64,000 nucleotides of DNA from Curtobacterium sp. PhB115 (lineage in GTDB: Bacteria; Actinomycetota; Actinomycetes; Actinomycetales; Microbacteriaceae). The notes under the pieces are model-generated. The model saw only the letters and a list, made by a program, of their open reading frames with translations. It did not search any database and was not told where the DNA came from. The position numbers and the translations under genes are program-made. The DNA is taken from the NCBI RefSeq assembly GCF_003752025.1, contig NZ_RJKR01000005.1, positions 682,001 through 746,000 on the forward strand. The letters are read 5' to 3'. Every line of letters begins with the position of its first letter. The stretch's first letter is position 1. This document shows, piece by piece, positions 1 through 9,065 of the stretch.

Positions 1-1401
1 GGCGACCTGCGTCAGCTCCGCGGAGTCGCTCAGACCGGACTCGCTGTCGGTCGCGGTGATGGTCACCGTGCCCGCCGTGGTGGTGGCGCGGATCGTGCTC
101 GTCGAGTGACCGGGCTCGGACTGCACGACGGGGGTGGTCGTCACGCCGTTGGAGGTGCTGAGGGTCACGCCGGTGGGGCGCGTCGGGTGACCGTACGCAT
201 CGGCGGTGACGACGTCGATCGTCGCGGTCGACGTCCCGTCGGCCGTGACCGAGCCGGGCGTGACGGAGACGGCGAGCGAATCGGTCGCCCCGACGGTCTG
301 CGCGAACGAGGTCGTCCCGGTGCGTGCCTGCGTGCCGTCGTCGACGGACGCGGTGATCCGTGCGGCGTCCACCACGGCCGTGGTGGCGGTCATCGTCGCC
401 GAGTACGTGCCGTCACCGTTGTCGGTGACCGCGCCGAACGTGTTGCCGGCGGAGCTGCTGAAGCGGACGGCCTCGCCGTCGGCGGTCGACGCGACGACGT
501 TCGTCAGGTGGGCCGTGGCCACGAGCGTGCTCGTGCCGTCCGCGGTGAGGCTCGGGACGCTCGTGCTGACGGTGACACCGTTCAGGGCCGGTCGCAGGTA
601 CGTGATCCGGATGTAGGGCGCGGCGCCGAGCGCACCGGTCACCGTGCTCGTGTTCGACGCAGCAGCCGTGACGAAGTTCGAGCCACCGGCACCGCCGCCG
701 AACGCATCGCCGCCGCCACCGCCGTAGAGCCCGCCACCGCCACCGCCACCGACGTTGTTGCCCTCGTCGCGGAGGCCGCCGTTGCCGCCGGTCCCGAGCG
801 TGCCCGCGGTCCCCCCGTTGGCGCCGTAGCAGGAGCCCGCGCCACCACCGGCGGACGCGGTGCCCGGCTGGGCGCTCGATCCGCACTGCGAACTGGCGGC
901 GGCCGATCCCGCGGCACCACCCACGGTGCCGGCCCACTGACTGCCACCGCCACCGCCCGCGGCGACCAGGACTCGCGAACCGAGGTCGCCCGCGGTCGTC
1001 CGGATGTCGGACGCACCGCCGCCGCCTGCACCCCTGGTGCCGTACGTGGGACTGACGGCGCCGTTCCCGCCGCCGTTCGCGCCACCGTTCCCGCTCCCCC
1101 CGTTGCCGCCGACGACCGCGGTGTAGGTCGTGCCGCTGGTGACGGGGAGGTCCGCCGTCACCAGTCCGCCGGCACCGCCCGCGATCTGGCCGTACATCGA
1201 CGCGCCGCTGCCGCCGAGGGCCTCGACGTGCAGGGCGCTGACACCGGCCGGGACCGTGAAGCTGTTGGAGCCCGACGTGTAGGTGACCGTGGCGGTCGTC
1301 GCGGACGCGGGAGCCGCGAGGGCGACCGCCGCTGCGCCGACCACGAGGGTGCTGACTGCGGCCGTCGCGACGGCGCGGCGGAGGAACGGGAGACGGGGCA
1401 C
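1..1401 (-). CDS. Secreted glycine-rich protein with bacterial Ig-like repeats (C-terminus beyond left edge)
   Basis: This is probably a cell-surface or secreted adhesin-like protein; no enzymatic function is visible. The first 467 residues are in the window and the frame stays open to the left edge. A signal peptide occupies about residues 1-34 (basic FLRR, hydrophobic core, APASA-type cleavage site). A very Gly/Ala/Ser-rich domain follows at about 45-265. From about 270 there are at least two Ig-like units sharing the phrase SLTADGTSTL / SVTADGTSTA, as in invasin/Big_1-type repeats. The GTG start at 1401 was chosen because GAGAGG lies eight bases upstream and the signal peptide begins there. 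It is divergent from the ABC transporter operon. The total length and any C-terminal anchor cannot be seen. Confidence 0.8.
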   Translation of the reverse strand, partial: MPRLPFLRRAVATAAVSTLVVGAAAVALAAPASATTATVTYTSGSNSFTVPAGVSALHVEALGGSGASMYGQIAGGAGGLVTADLPVTSGTTYTAVVGGNGGSGNGGANGGGNGAVSPTYGTRGAGGGGASDIRTTAGDLGSRVLVAAGGGGGSQWAGTVGGAAGSAAASSQCGSSAQPGTASAGGGAGSCYGANGGTAGTLGTGGNGGLRDEGNNVGGGGGGGLYGGGGGDAFGGGAGGSNFVTAAASNTSTVTGALGAAPYIRITYLRPALNGVTVSTSVPSLTADGTSTLVATAHLTNVVASTADGEAVRFSSSAGNTFGAVTDNGDGTYSATMTATTAVVDAARITASVDDGTQARTGTTSFAQTVGATDSLAVSVTPGSVTADGTSTATIDVVTADAYGHPTRPTGVTLSTSNGVTTTPVVQSEPGHSTSTIRATTTAGTVTITATDSESGLSDSAELTQVA

Positions 1402-1599
1402 GGGTGAGCCTCTCGGACGACGCGGGCGAGCACGGGAGGAAGTCACGGGCCAGGCATCGAGTTGCCGGAATCGTACGGTTCCCTCAGGACGTTCCGGAGA
1501 AGAACCTCAGCGTTCACCCCCGAACTGGGTCACGGGCCGGCGTCCCGCACGACGACGCGAGCGCTTCTCGGACATCACCGGCGAGGGGCCGGTCCGCTC

Positions 1600-1806
1600 G
1601 GGTCTGGATCGTCGTGGTACCCACTCGCGGGGCTCGGAGCGGTGCTCGCGCTGACAGGGCTGTCGTTCCTCGTCCTCAGGATCGCAACCAGCGCGGAGTC
1701 CCGGCCGGTCAGATCCGTCCGGCGCGACTACTCTCAGGCCGACGCAGCGCTGCTGCGGGACGCAGGTGCCACTCGCTGGTCGTCCGATGAGGATTGGGAT
1801 GCTGCC
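1600..1806 (+). pseudogene. Possible degraded 3' remnant of the missing OpuC ATPase gene
   Basis: An osmoprotectant ABC operon normally opens with its ATPase gene, but here about 400 bases of poorly coding sequence precede the first permease. Within it the phrase RGSERCSR in one frame, followed in the permease frame by LSFLVLR and ADAALLRDAGA, loosely resembles the C-terminal tail of OpuCA-type ATPases after their last catalytic motif. There is no Walker A, ABC signature or Walker B. Third-codon positions are less G/C-rich than in neighbouring genes. This is inference from weak resemblance and could be coincidence. Confidence 0.25.
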
Positions 1807-2502
1807 CTGAACTGGATCATCGCGAACTCCGGTCTCGTCTGGGGCCTCACCGTCACCCATGCGGGTCTCGCCGCGGTGCCCGTCGTTCTCGGCTTCGCCG
1901 TCGCTGTGCCGTCGGGATGGGCGGCGAACCGTTGGCAGCCCGTTCGATCGGTCATCGTCGGCGGCGGCAGTCTGCTCTACACGATCCCGTCCCTGCCGCT
2001 CTTCGTGATCCTGCCCTACCTGCTCGGTACCCGCATCACGGACCCCGTCAACATCGTCGTCGGGCTGTCCGTCTACGCGGTCGCGATCATGGTGCGGCTG
2101 GCAGCGGATGCGTTCGCCGCTGTTCCGGCGGACGTCATCGACTCGGCCACCTCCGTCGGGTTCTCTCCGTGGGCACGGTTCTGGGCGGTCGAGCTCCCGT
2201 TGGCTGGTCCCGTTCTCCTGGCAGGGATGCGGGTGGTCTCGGCGAGCACAGTCGCCCTCGTCTCGGTGGGTGCCCTCGTCGGTTCCGCCAACATCGGCTT
2301 CCTGTTCACGGACGGTCGACAGCGTCAGTTCCTCGAAGAGATCCTCGTCGGCGTGGCGGCGAGCCTCGTCATCGCACTGGTCTTCGACACCGTCTTGGTG
2401 GTGATCGGGCGGGTGCTGATGCCCTGGTCGCGTCGGATCGATCGGCGATCGCGGCGGCCGCAGCGGCGAGCCGTGCTCGCGACGATCGAACGGCAGGCCT
2501 GA
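1642..2502 (+). CDS. OpuC/ProW-type osmoprotectant ABC transporter permease 1
   Basis: Integral membrane subunit of a compatible-solute (glycine betaine/choline/carnitine class) importer. The conserved permease domain starts near base 1807 (NWIIANSG). It contains five or six hydrophobic helices and the EAA-type cytoplasmic loop around AVPADVIDSATSVGFSPW, which contacts the ATPase. The start is uncertain. The open frame reaches back to TTG at 1462, and GTG 1642 is the best in-frame start beyond the poorly coding stretch, but 50-odd N-terminal residues still match nothing expected. The next permease begins two bases after the stop, so they are co-translated. The ATPase gene that should precede it is absent. 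Confidence 0.8.
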   Translation: MLALTGLSFLVLRIATSAESRPVRSVRRDYSQADAALLRDAGATRWSSDEDWDAALNWIIANSGLVWGLTVTHAGLAAVPVVLGFAVAVPSGWAANRWQPVRSVIVGGGSLLYTIPSLPLFVILPYLLGTRITDPVNIVVGLSVYAVAIMVRLAADAFAAVPADVIDSATSVGFSPWARFWAVELPLAGPVLLAGMRVVSASTVALVSVGALVGSANIGFLFTDGRQRQFLEEILVGVAASLVIALVFDTVLVVIGRVLMPWSRRIDRRSRRPQRRAVLATIERQA

Positions 2503-2504
2503 CC

Positions 2505-3284
2505 GTGCAGTTCTTCCTCAGCGCGGTCGCCTGGCTCCTCGACCCGGCGAACTACCGTCCCGGTCTCCAGACCCCGCTCCCGATCCAGGACCGGATCGGC
2601 GAGCACCTCCTGTACACGTTCATCTCGGTCGCCATCGCGGCCCTGATCGCGTTGCCACTGGGCTTGTACATCGGTCACACCGGGCGCGGGCGCGGCTTCG
2701 TCATCGCCTTCAGTGGCTCCATGCGCGCGCTGCCGACGCTGGGCCTGCTCGGCACCCTCTTCGTCGTCATCGGGATGACCGTGCCGTTCACGCAGACTGC
2801 GTTCATCGCGTCGATCATCGCGTTCGTCGTCCTGGCGATCCCCTCGATCCTCGCCGGCGCGTACTCGGGGGTGGAGTCCGTGGATCCGCAGACGGTGGAC
2901 GCCGCTCGCTCGGTGGGGATGACCGAACTGCAGATCCTCCTCAAGGTCGAGGTCCCGCTGTCGCTGCCGCTCATCATCGGCGGGATCCGCGCGTCGGTCC
3001 TGCAGGTCATCGCGACGGTCGTGATCGCGTCGTACATCTCGCTCGGCGGCCTCGGCGCGATCATCTCGACCGGCATCAGCCTGAACGACAACGATCTGAT
3101 CCTCGGTGGGGCGTTGCTCGTGACGGTCCTCGCGCTCGTGATCGACGGGCTCTTCGCCCTCGCGCAGCGCCTCACCCGCCGCGGTCCGGCAGTCCGGACC
3201 CGTCGCAGCCGCACACACGTCCGCGCGCTGCCACTCCGGCGCCGCGCGGTGACCGCACTCTCCGTCGACGAAAGGGACCACTGA
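2505..3284 (+). CDS. OpuC/ProW-type osmoprotectant ABC transporter permease 2
   Basis: Second membrane subunit of the compatible-solute importer, 259 residues, pairing with the permease upstream. It has about six transmembrane segments. The EAA loop is at VESVDPQTVDAARSVGMTEL, about residues 124-143, followed by the usual LPLIIGGIRAS stretch. The C-terminus is an Arg-rich cytoplasmic tail. The GTG start at 2505 lies two bases after the previous stop; no other start fits the family length. The stop overlaps the ATG of the binding-protein gene by one base. Confidence 0.88.
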   Translation: MQFFLSAVAWLLDPANYRPGLQTPLPIQDRIGEHLLYTFISVAIAALIALPLGLYIGHTGRGRGFVIAFSGSMRALPTLGLLGTLFVVIGMTVPFTQTAFIASIIAFVVLAIPSILAGAYSGVESVDPQTVDAARSVGMTELQILLKVEVPLSLPLIIGGIRASVLQVIATVVIASYISLGGLGAIISTGISLNDNDLILGGALLVTVLALVIDGLFALAQRLTRRGPAVRTRRSRTHVRALPLRRRAVTALSVDERDH

Positions 3285-4222
3285 TGTCCACAGCAGGCAC
3301 GAGAACACGCATCCTCGCGGGTGCGATCGCGATCGGCGCGATCGTGGCGCTCTCCGGTTGTTCCACCTCTGACCCCACGAAAGCGGCCCCCGGCGGAGAC
3401 GGTGGGTCGGGCAGCACCCCGATCGTGGTCGGCTCGTTCAACTTCCCGGAGAGCGAGATCCTCGGCAACATGTACGCGCTGGTCCTCGAGGACGCCGGCT
3501 TCGACGTGACGACCAAGTTCAACCTCGGCCCCCGGCAGACCACGATCCCCGCGCTCAAGGACGGTTCGATCAACCTCATGCCGGAGTACAACGGCAACCT
3601 GCTGTTCTTCTACGACACCAAGGCCACCGCGAAGACGACCGCGGATGTCGACGCCGCGCTGAAGACCGAGATCCCGAAGGACTTCCAGGTGCTCGACCCG
3701 TCGCCGGCCCAGGACAAGGACGCCTACGTCGTGACCCAGGCCGAGGCGGAGGAGAACGGCCTCACCTCGATCGGTGACCTCTCCGAGATCGAGCCCTTCA
3801 CGCTCGGAGCCAACCCGCAGTTCGGCACCCTCCCCTACGGCATCCCCGGACTCAAGGCGACGTACGGCGTGGACAAGGTCACGTTCAAGTCCATCGAGGA
3901 CTACGGCGGACCCGACACGGTCAAGGCCCTCGTCGACGACACCGTGCAGGTGGCCGACATCTACACGACGTCGCCCGACCTCGTGACGAAGAAGCTGCTC
4001 GTGCTGAAGGACCCCGAGAACCTGATCGCGTCGCAGAACGTGCTGCCGTTCCTGAACAAGGACATCTCCAGCACGAAGCTCGATTCGGTGTTGAACAAGC
4101 TCTCGGCGAAGCTCACGACCGACGACCTCATCGCGCTGCGCAACCGTGTCGAGGGCAGCGAGAAGGCCCAGGCCCAGGCCGCCGCGAAGGACTGGCTGAC
4201 CAAGGAGGGGCTGCTCGAGTAG
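3284..4222 (+). CDS. Glycine betaine/osmoprotectant ABC transporter substrate-binding lipoprotein
   Basis: Extracytoplasmic receptor of the OpuAC/OsmF-like class that hands the solute to the two permeases. The protein has 312 residues. The N-terminal signal peptide ends in the lipobox LSGC (Cys about residue 26), so it is a membrane-anchored lipoprotein. The mature part begins with a Ser/Gly/Asp linker. It carries the type-II periplasmic fold hallmarks GSFNFPES, LMPEYNG and DIYTTSPD typical of quaternary-ammonium binders. The ATG at 3284 overlaps the upstream stop. Three of four transporter components are present; an ATPase from elsewhere must energise it if the system is functional. Confidence 0.9.
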   Translation: MSTAGTRTRILAGAIAIGAIVALSGCSTSDPTKAAPGGDGGSGSTPIVVGSFNFPESEILGNMYALVLEDAGFDVTTKFNLGPRQTTIPALKDGSINLMPEYNGNLLFFYDTKATAKTTADVDAALKTEIPKDFQVLDPSPAQDKDAYVVTQAEAEENGLTSIGDLSEIEPFTLGANPQFGTLPYGIPGLKATYGVDKVTFKSIEDYGGPDTVKALVDDTVQVADIYTTSPDLVTKKLLVLKDPENLIASQNVLPFLNKDISSTKLDSVLNKLSAKLTTDDLIALRNRVEGSEKAQAQAAAKDWLTKEGLLE

Positions 4223-4576
4223 CCCAGGAACGACGCCGGTGCGGCCGCCTGCGCTCCCGTAGCGCCGGCCGAGCCTCGACGGAGGAGTCCCCCGAACCAC
4301 GACGGTTGCGGCAGGTGACTGCCACCGTCGCGGCCCTGGAACACGGAGCTGCTGCCGGGGAGTGCGGGTGTGAGCGTGCTGGCGGCCCGGGCCCGGGCTC
4401 GGCGCAGGCCGAACCGGCGGGCGTCCGTCGCGCTCTGGGAGTTCGAACCCTTCTGTGCCCTCCGGAACCTCGAGCAGTCGTGCAGCGAACGCAGGAAGCG
4501 TCACCGTACTCGTCCGGAGCACCGTGGTGGACACGGCGCGGCTCTGGCCACCGACTGCGTCATCCCCTGGGGCCGC
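4223..4576. other. 354-bp intergenic region between convergent genes
   Basis: No convincing gene is visible on either strand. An imperfect inverted repeat near 4236-4268 (GCCGGTGC against GCGCCGGC) could be a weak terminator for the transporter operon. No T-tract follows. Nothing else is recognisable. Confidence 0.4.
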
Positions 4577-5719
4577 TCACCGGTCCGAGAGGGCCGTCAC
4601 GAGCGCCTCGGCAAGCCGCTCCTGCCCTTGCTGGCTGGGGTGGAGGTGGTCGCCGACGTCGTACACGGCCTGCATCCGCGACGGCTCCGTGTCGGAGCGG
4701 AGGGCTGCGTCGTAGTCGACGTACGTCGGCGCGGACGAGCGGATCCAGGCGTTGACCTCCTGGCGGACCGCTTCGCGCGCCGCGTCGTACGCCTCACCGG
4801 GCAGGAACGGGGTGATCGTGGCGATCATGGTGCGGAGACCGGCCTTGGTCGCTCGCCGGACGACCTCCCGGTAGCCGGCGACGAGGTCTTCCGCGGTCGG
4901 CAGTTCATCGAGCGGCGCCGTCGAGCCCGGGTGGCCGAGGTCGTTGGTTCCGAGTGCCAGGACCACGTCGGTCACGCCGGAGGTGCCGAGGACGTCGTCG
5001 TCGAACCGCGCCAGGCCCGCTCGTCCGAAGACCGTCATCGGGAAGGGGGCCCCGTGCCGGAGCCGGTTGCCGGCGATCCCCCGGTTCACGATGCCGGTCG
5101 TGGTCGCCCGGTCCGAGGACAGCCGTGCGGCGGCGAGCTGCGGCCAGCCCATCGCCGTGATCGAGTCGCCGAGGCACACGACCACGCGGGACGTCGGGGA
5201 GCCGGCGACGTCGACCGCGCTGAGGAAGGGCCCGGACGCCGGCAGGGTCATGCCCTGCAGGCCCCGCTGCTGTTCCTCGTCCAGGATCGAGGCCGGCGTG
5301 GCGTCCGGGAAGTCCGCCGCGCCGACGTGGTCCCCCGGCGACGACACGGTCCAGGCGAAGCCGTTCGCACTCGTGACGAGCGTCGGCCCGGCCATGTGGA
5401 GGTCGACGTGGACTGTCTCGCCCGCGTCGGTCGCCACGTCGACGGGGTCCGACCAGCGGGTCTGGCCCGGTGCGAGCGTGACGGAGCGCTCGCCGTCCCA
5501 ACGAGCGTCACCGGATCCGGCGCGGGTCGCGACGCCGCTGTGGTCGATGGTCACGGAGTCGGTGCCGAAGCGGTTGCTGAGCTCGATCCGGAGGGCCTCG
5601 CCGCCGCTGCTCGCGGGTGCGTCGATCCGGACGGTCACGTCCTCGAGGGTGCGCTGTGCGACGACGTAGTCGCTGATCGCCTGTACCCAGGTGGCCTGCC
5701 AGGTGGCAGTGGTGCTCAT
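4577..5719 (-). CDS. SGNH/GDSL-type esterase with N-terminal beta-rich domain
   Basis: Probable carbohydrate or carboxyl esterase of the SGNH hydrolase superfamily, 380 residues. The N-terminal 160 residues look beta-rich, like the jelly-roll domain seen in two-domain SGNH esterases. The hydrolase blocks are CLGDSIT at about 181 (nucleophile Ser), the Gly block at about 212-218 (NRGIAGN), GTND at about 255 and DHLHPS at about 356 (catalytic Asp and His). There is no signal peptide, so it is cytoplasmic. The ATG at 5719 is preceded by AAAGGA; the open frame extends further upstream but lacks such a site. It is the last gene of the six-gene operon led by the GH2 gene, suggesting it removes acyl groups from imported mannosides. 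Confidence 0.87.
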   Translation of the reverse strand: MSTTATWQATWVQAISDYVVAQRTLEDVTVRIDAPASSGGEALRIELSNRFGTDSVTIDHSGVATRAGSGDARWDGERSVTLAPGQTRWSDPVDVATDAGETVHVDLHMAGPTLVTSANGFAWTVSSPGDHVGAADFPDATPASILDEEQQRGLQGMTLPASGPFLSAVDVAGSPTSRVVVCLGDSITAMGWPQLAAARLSSDRATTTGIVNRGIAGNRLRHGAPFPMTVFGRAGLARFDDDVLGTSGVTDVVLALGTNDLGHPGSTAPLDELPTAEDLVAGYREVVRRATKAGLRTMIATITPFLPGEAYDAAREAVRQEVNAWIRSSAPTYVDYDAALRSDTEPSRMQAVYDVGDHLHPSQQGQERLAEALVTALSDR

Positions 5720-5745
5720 GCGGTGTCCTTTCAGTGGGCCGGAGC

Positions 5746-6954
5746 TCACGGCGCGAGGCCGATCCGGTGCAGGTAGGCGGTGGTCATGGTCAGGGCGGCC
5801 TGGTTGCCGAGCGTGCCCGAGGCCGCTTGGTTGAAGGTGTGGTTGGCGAACGGGACGGGTTCGGTCGTGACGGGAGCGCCCGCTCGCTGCGCTGCGGCGA
5901 CCCACGACTCGACGCCGGCCGTGGGGATCAGGCCGTCGTGCTGCGGCTCGATGACGAGTGTCGGGGGCGACTGCTCCGAGACGTACGTCGACGACGAGAT
6001 CGCTCGCATCCGGTCCGGGTGCTCAGCGGGGGGACCGCCCAGGTAGTCGTCCGTGAAGGTCCGCGGTTCGAAGCCCGGGGCTGGGTAGCCCTCGTCGTAG
6101 GCGTTCTGCGGGTCCACCACCGGGTACTGGGCGACGACCGCCTCTGGGACGGGCACGGTGCCGCCGCAACTGCTCGTGGCCCGGCCGGTGGCGGCGCCGG
6201 CGGCCACGTTGACGGCGAGGTTCCCGCCGGCCGAATCACCCGAGACGACGAGGCGGTCGGGGTCGCCGCCGAACGACGCGGCGTGCTCCCGCGTCCACAC
6301 GAGTGCACATCCGACGTCCTTCGGTGCCTCGTCCCAGGTGGCATGCGTCGCGGTCGCGAGCCGGTAGTCGACGCTCACGACGAGGTAGCCCCGGTCGGCG
6401 TACCAGCGCATGTCGTGACCGAACTGCGTGTCCGTGCCGGTGATCCAGCCGCCGCCGTGGACGGACACGATGACGGGTGCGTCGCCGCCGGAGGACGACG
6501 GCCGGTAGACGCTGGCGTGGAGGTCCTGCCCGTCGACGTGCTCGTAGACGGGCCTGCTGTCGCTCGCGGCGTCCATCGCCCCAGGCGACAGGGCCTGCAG
6601 GAGGTCCACGCTGCCGCCGGCGTTCGACACGGCGTGCACGACCGAGCCCGTGACGACGCCCGACCAGATGGTGCCGGCGAGCGCGATCACGGCGACGACG
6701 CCGCCCACCCGGCGGTGCCCGGCGAGGACGGCGGCCACCGCGAGCGCGAGGCCGAGGACGCCGAGGACGACCAAGTCGGGTGCGATCATCGTCCAGAGGT
6801 ACGACGAGAAGAACGTGAACGAGTTGCGCTGGGCCGGGAAGAGGGTGCCGATGCCGAGGACGACGGTCACGAGACTCGGAACCCCGAGGGCCACGGCCAG
6901 CGTGACCAGGATTCGTCCGGGCCATCGGCGGCCGCTCGTGCGGGAGGTGCTCAT
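5746..6954 (-). CDS. Membrane-anchored alpha/beta hydrolase (BD-FAE/HSL-like)
   Basis: Esterase/lipase-family hydrolase, 402 residues. The first 110 residues hold about three or four transmembrane helices, so the catalytic domain is membrane-tethered. The catalytic domain shows the oxyanion motif HGGGW at about 166, nucleophile elbow GDSAGG at about 242, acid QHDG at about 340 and His in FANHTF at about 371. The ATG at 6954 overlaps the stop of the upstream hydrolase gene (ATGA). The N-terminal membrane domain and the sequence from HGGGW onward resemble polysaccharide-deacetylating BD-FAE enzymes; the substrate is inferred only from the mannosidase operon context. Confidence 0.85.
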   Translation of the reverse strand: MSTSRTSGRRWPGRILVTLAVALGVPSLVTVVLGIGTLFPAQRNSFTFFSSYLWTMIAPDLVVLGVLGLALAVAAVLAGHRRVGGVVAVIALAGTIWSGVVTGSVVHAVSNAGGSVDLLQALSPGAMDAASDSRPVYEHVDGQDLHASVYRPSSSGGDAPVIVSVHGGGWITGTDTQFGHDMRWYADRGYLVVSVDYRLATATHATWDEAPKDVGCALVWTREHAASFGGDPDRLVVSGDSAGGNLAVNVAAGAATGRATSSCGGTVPVPEAVVAQYPVVDPQNAYDEGYPAPGFEPRTFTDDYLGGPPAEHPDRMRAISSSTYVSEQSPPTLVIEPQHDGLIPTAGVESWVAAAQRAGAPVTTEPVPFANHTFNQAASGTLGNQAALTMTTAYLHRIGLAP

Positions 6955-7742
6955 GCGCTCAGGAACGCGGCGATCCGCCGGCCCCACGAACGGATGTCGT
7001 CGAGCGTCTCCGAGACGTGCAGCTCGGCCCCGGGGATCACCAGTGCCAGTTCCTCGGCCGTGGAGATCGGGTGCGCGCCGTCGCCCGGCCACCCGAGGAT
7101 CAGCGTCGGCTGGGTGATCCGGGCGATGGCGTCACGGGGTGGCAAGTCGGTGTCAGCGGCCCCCCGGAGGACCGTGGGCAGCAGGTCGAACGACACGTCG
7201 GGCGGTGGCGGGAACCCCTCGAGCCCCGCGAAGACCACGGGTGGTGCAGCCTGCGCGAACCACTGACGCACCACGGCGGGGTCGCCACGCTCGACGATGT
7301 CGGCCAGCTGCCGGTACCCGTCCCCCTGCGCCGCACGGGTCTCCCAGGCGGTCGGCGACGAGGTGAGCACGAGGCGGTCGAACCGCGCCGGCTGCGACGT
7401 GACCGCGTGCAACAGGCTGCCCGTGCCCATCGATGCCCCGATCGCCGCGACCGGCGCCGCGGGTGACAGCACGTCGGCCAGCGCGAGCATGTCGTCCCCG
7501 AGCGCGTCCCACCCGTAGTCCGCGGGGTCGCGCGTCCCCCGTGTCTCACCGTGGCCGCGCGCGTCGTACGACACCAGGCGCAGCCCGGCGCGGGCGACCG
7601 GCGAGAAGTCGGCGACTCCGAGGTCTCGCCCGCTCCGCCGGCTGCCTGTGAGCCCGTGCGCGTCGAGCACGACGGGGCCGTCGCCCTCGTCGGTCAGGGC
7701 GAAGCGGATGCCTCGCGCTTCGATCGAGTTGATCGGTGTCAT
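6951..7742 (-). CDS. Alpha/beta hydrolase
   Basis: Cytoplasmic alpha/beta-fold hydrolase of 263 residues, substrate unknown. The nucleophile elbow is GASMGTG at about residue 102. The HG oxyanion motif is at DAHGLTGS (about 29). A late strand GWPGDGAHP (about 219) and a His near 241 supply the rest of the triad. The ATG at 7742 has TAGGAG eight bases upstream. The stop overlaps the start of the next hydrolase gene, so the two are translationally coupled. It is gene four of the GH2 operon. Confidence 0.83.
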   Translation of the reverse strand: MTPINSIEARGIRFALTDEGDGPVVLDAHGLTGSRRSGRDLGVADFSPVARAGLRLVSYDARGHGETRGTRDPADYGWDALGDDMLALADVLSPAAPVAAIGASMGTGSLLHAVTSQPARFDRLVLTSSPTAWETRAAQGDGYRQLADIVERGDPAVVRQWFAQAAPPVVFAGLEGFPPPPDVSFDLLPTVLRGAADTDLPPRDAIARITQPTLILGWPGDGAHPISTAEELALVIPGAELHVSETLDDIRSWGRRIAAFLSA

Positions 7743-7750
7743 GTCGTCTC

Positions 7751-9037
7751 CTACCTCACGGACCGGATCTTGAAGATGCTGAACGCGCCGATCGTGACGA
7801 TGACGAGCGAGGTGACGAACACGGGCGTGTAACCGGCGACGCCGACGATGGCGGCGGTGGCGAGCGGGGCGATGATCTGGGGCACGTTGTTCGCCGTGTT
7901 GAGCAGCCCGAGGTCCTTGCCGTGGGACTCCCCCGACGGCAGTACCTCGGTCATCAACGCCGCGTCGACCGAGAGGAACGACCCGAGCCCCAATCCCGCG
8001 ATCGCACTGAAGACGACCATCGACTCGCCGCTGCGCCAGACGAGGGGGAACACGATGGCCACGGCGAACAGCAGCGACGCGACGAAGATCGGAGCCTTGC
8101 GTCGACCGAGCCGGTCGGAGACCGGCCCGGCGAACACCGTCCCCGCGACGATCGTGACAAGGCTGACGAGACCGCCGATCGCGATGAAGCCTGCTGCGTC
8201 CTCGGTCGACAGTCCGATGTAGTCGGTGAGCAGGTACAACCCGAAGTTCTGCACCATGTACAGCCCGAGCAGCAGTGCGAACCGGCCGACGAACGCCCAG
8301 TAGAAGTCGGGGGCGTTCGCGGGGAACTTGAAGGCCGCCAGGAGGCCGTGCGTGTCCAACCGATCCCGGGGGACGTCGACGTTCGACTCCTCCGGCGCGA
8401 GCAGGACGAAGAGCACGCCGCCGACGGCCATCAGCACCGCGGCACCGATGAGCAGCGGTCGCGGATCCGTCAGGAACCGGGAGGCGATGACGTTCGCGAT
8501 CGCGCCGGAGAACACCTGCGCGCCACCGTAGACGGCCGACAGCGTGCCACGTCTCGAGCGCGGGACCCGGTCGGGGAACACCGCCAGGACCGCACCGGGC
8601 AGCGCGCTGAACAGGATCCCGTAGCCGATGAACGCGGCGAAGAGGGTGCCGATGCTGCCCGCGAGACCGATCAGGACGAGTCCGATCACCCCCGTGCCGG
8701 CGCCGAACGCGATCCAGGGGATCCTGCGACCGAACCGCGTGCGGGTCCGGTCGGAGATCGCGCCGAAGACGAAGAGCGAGACCGTCGTCGTGGCTCCGGC
8801 GATGGCCGTGGCAAGGCCGAACAGGAACACCTTGTGGTCGGCGTCGAGGATCTGGATCTTCGCGGCGAGCAGGGTGCCGGACGCCAGGGTGTTGCCGAAG
8901 ATCCAGGCGATCCCGATGACCAGGAAAGCGAATCCGAGCCGACGGGTACTGATCGGCCGGCGAGGGGCTGCGAACGCGCCGGTGGGTTCTCGGAGCACAC
9001 CAGGGTGCGCGTAGGGCTCGGGGAGCTCGTTGGACAT
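7751..9037 (-). CDS. MFS transporter, probable saccharide permease
   Basis: Twelve-helix major facilitator of 428 residues. Cytoplasmic loop 2-3 carries GAISDRTRTRFGRRIPW, resembling the loop of glycoside-pentoside-hexuronide-like sugar carriers. A second half-repeat PVSDRLGRRKAP lies between helices 8 and 9. It probably imports the glycoside or oligosaccharide hydrolysed by the GH2 enzyme encoded two genes upstream. Gaps of 28 and 8 bases to its neighbours indicate operon transcription. The ATG at 9037 has a modest GAGAAAG site upstream. Confidence 0.85.
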   Translation of the reverse strand: MSNELPEPYAHPGVLREPTGAFAAPRRPISTRRLGFAFLVIGIAWIFGNTLASGTLLAAKIQILDADHKVFLFGLATAIAGATTTVSLFVFGAISDRTRTRFGRRIPWIAFGAGTGVIGLVLIGLAGSIGTLFAAFIGYGILFSALPGAVLAVFPDRVPRSRRGTLSAVYGGAQVFSGAIANVIASRFLTDPRPLLIGAAVLMAVGGVLFVLLAPEESNVDVPRDRLDTHGLLAAFKFPANAPDFYWAFVGRFALLLGLYMVQNFGLYLLTDYIGLSTEDAAGFIAIGGLVSLVTIVAGTVFAGPVSDRLGRRKAPIFVASLLFAVAIVFPLVWRSGESMVVFSAIAGLGLGSFLSVDAALMTEVLPSGESHGKDLGLLNTANNVPQIIAPLATAAIVGVAGYTPVFVTSLVIVTIGAFSIFKIRSVR

Positions 9038-9065
9038 CGTCGGCCAGCTTTCTCGGGTGCAGCCG

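Noticed and set aside
2675..4534. Minus-strand protein antisense to the OpuC genes
   Set aside because: It has no recognisable domain and overlaps well-supported permease and lipoprotein genes.
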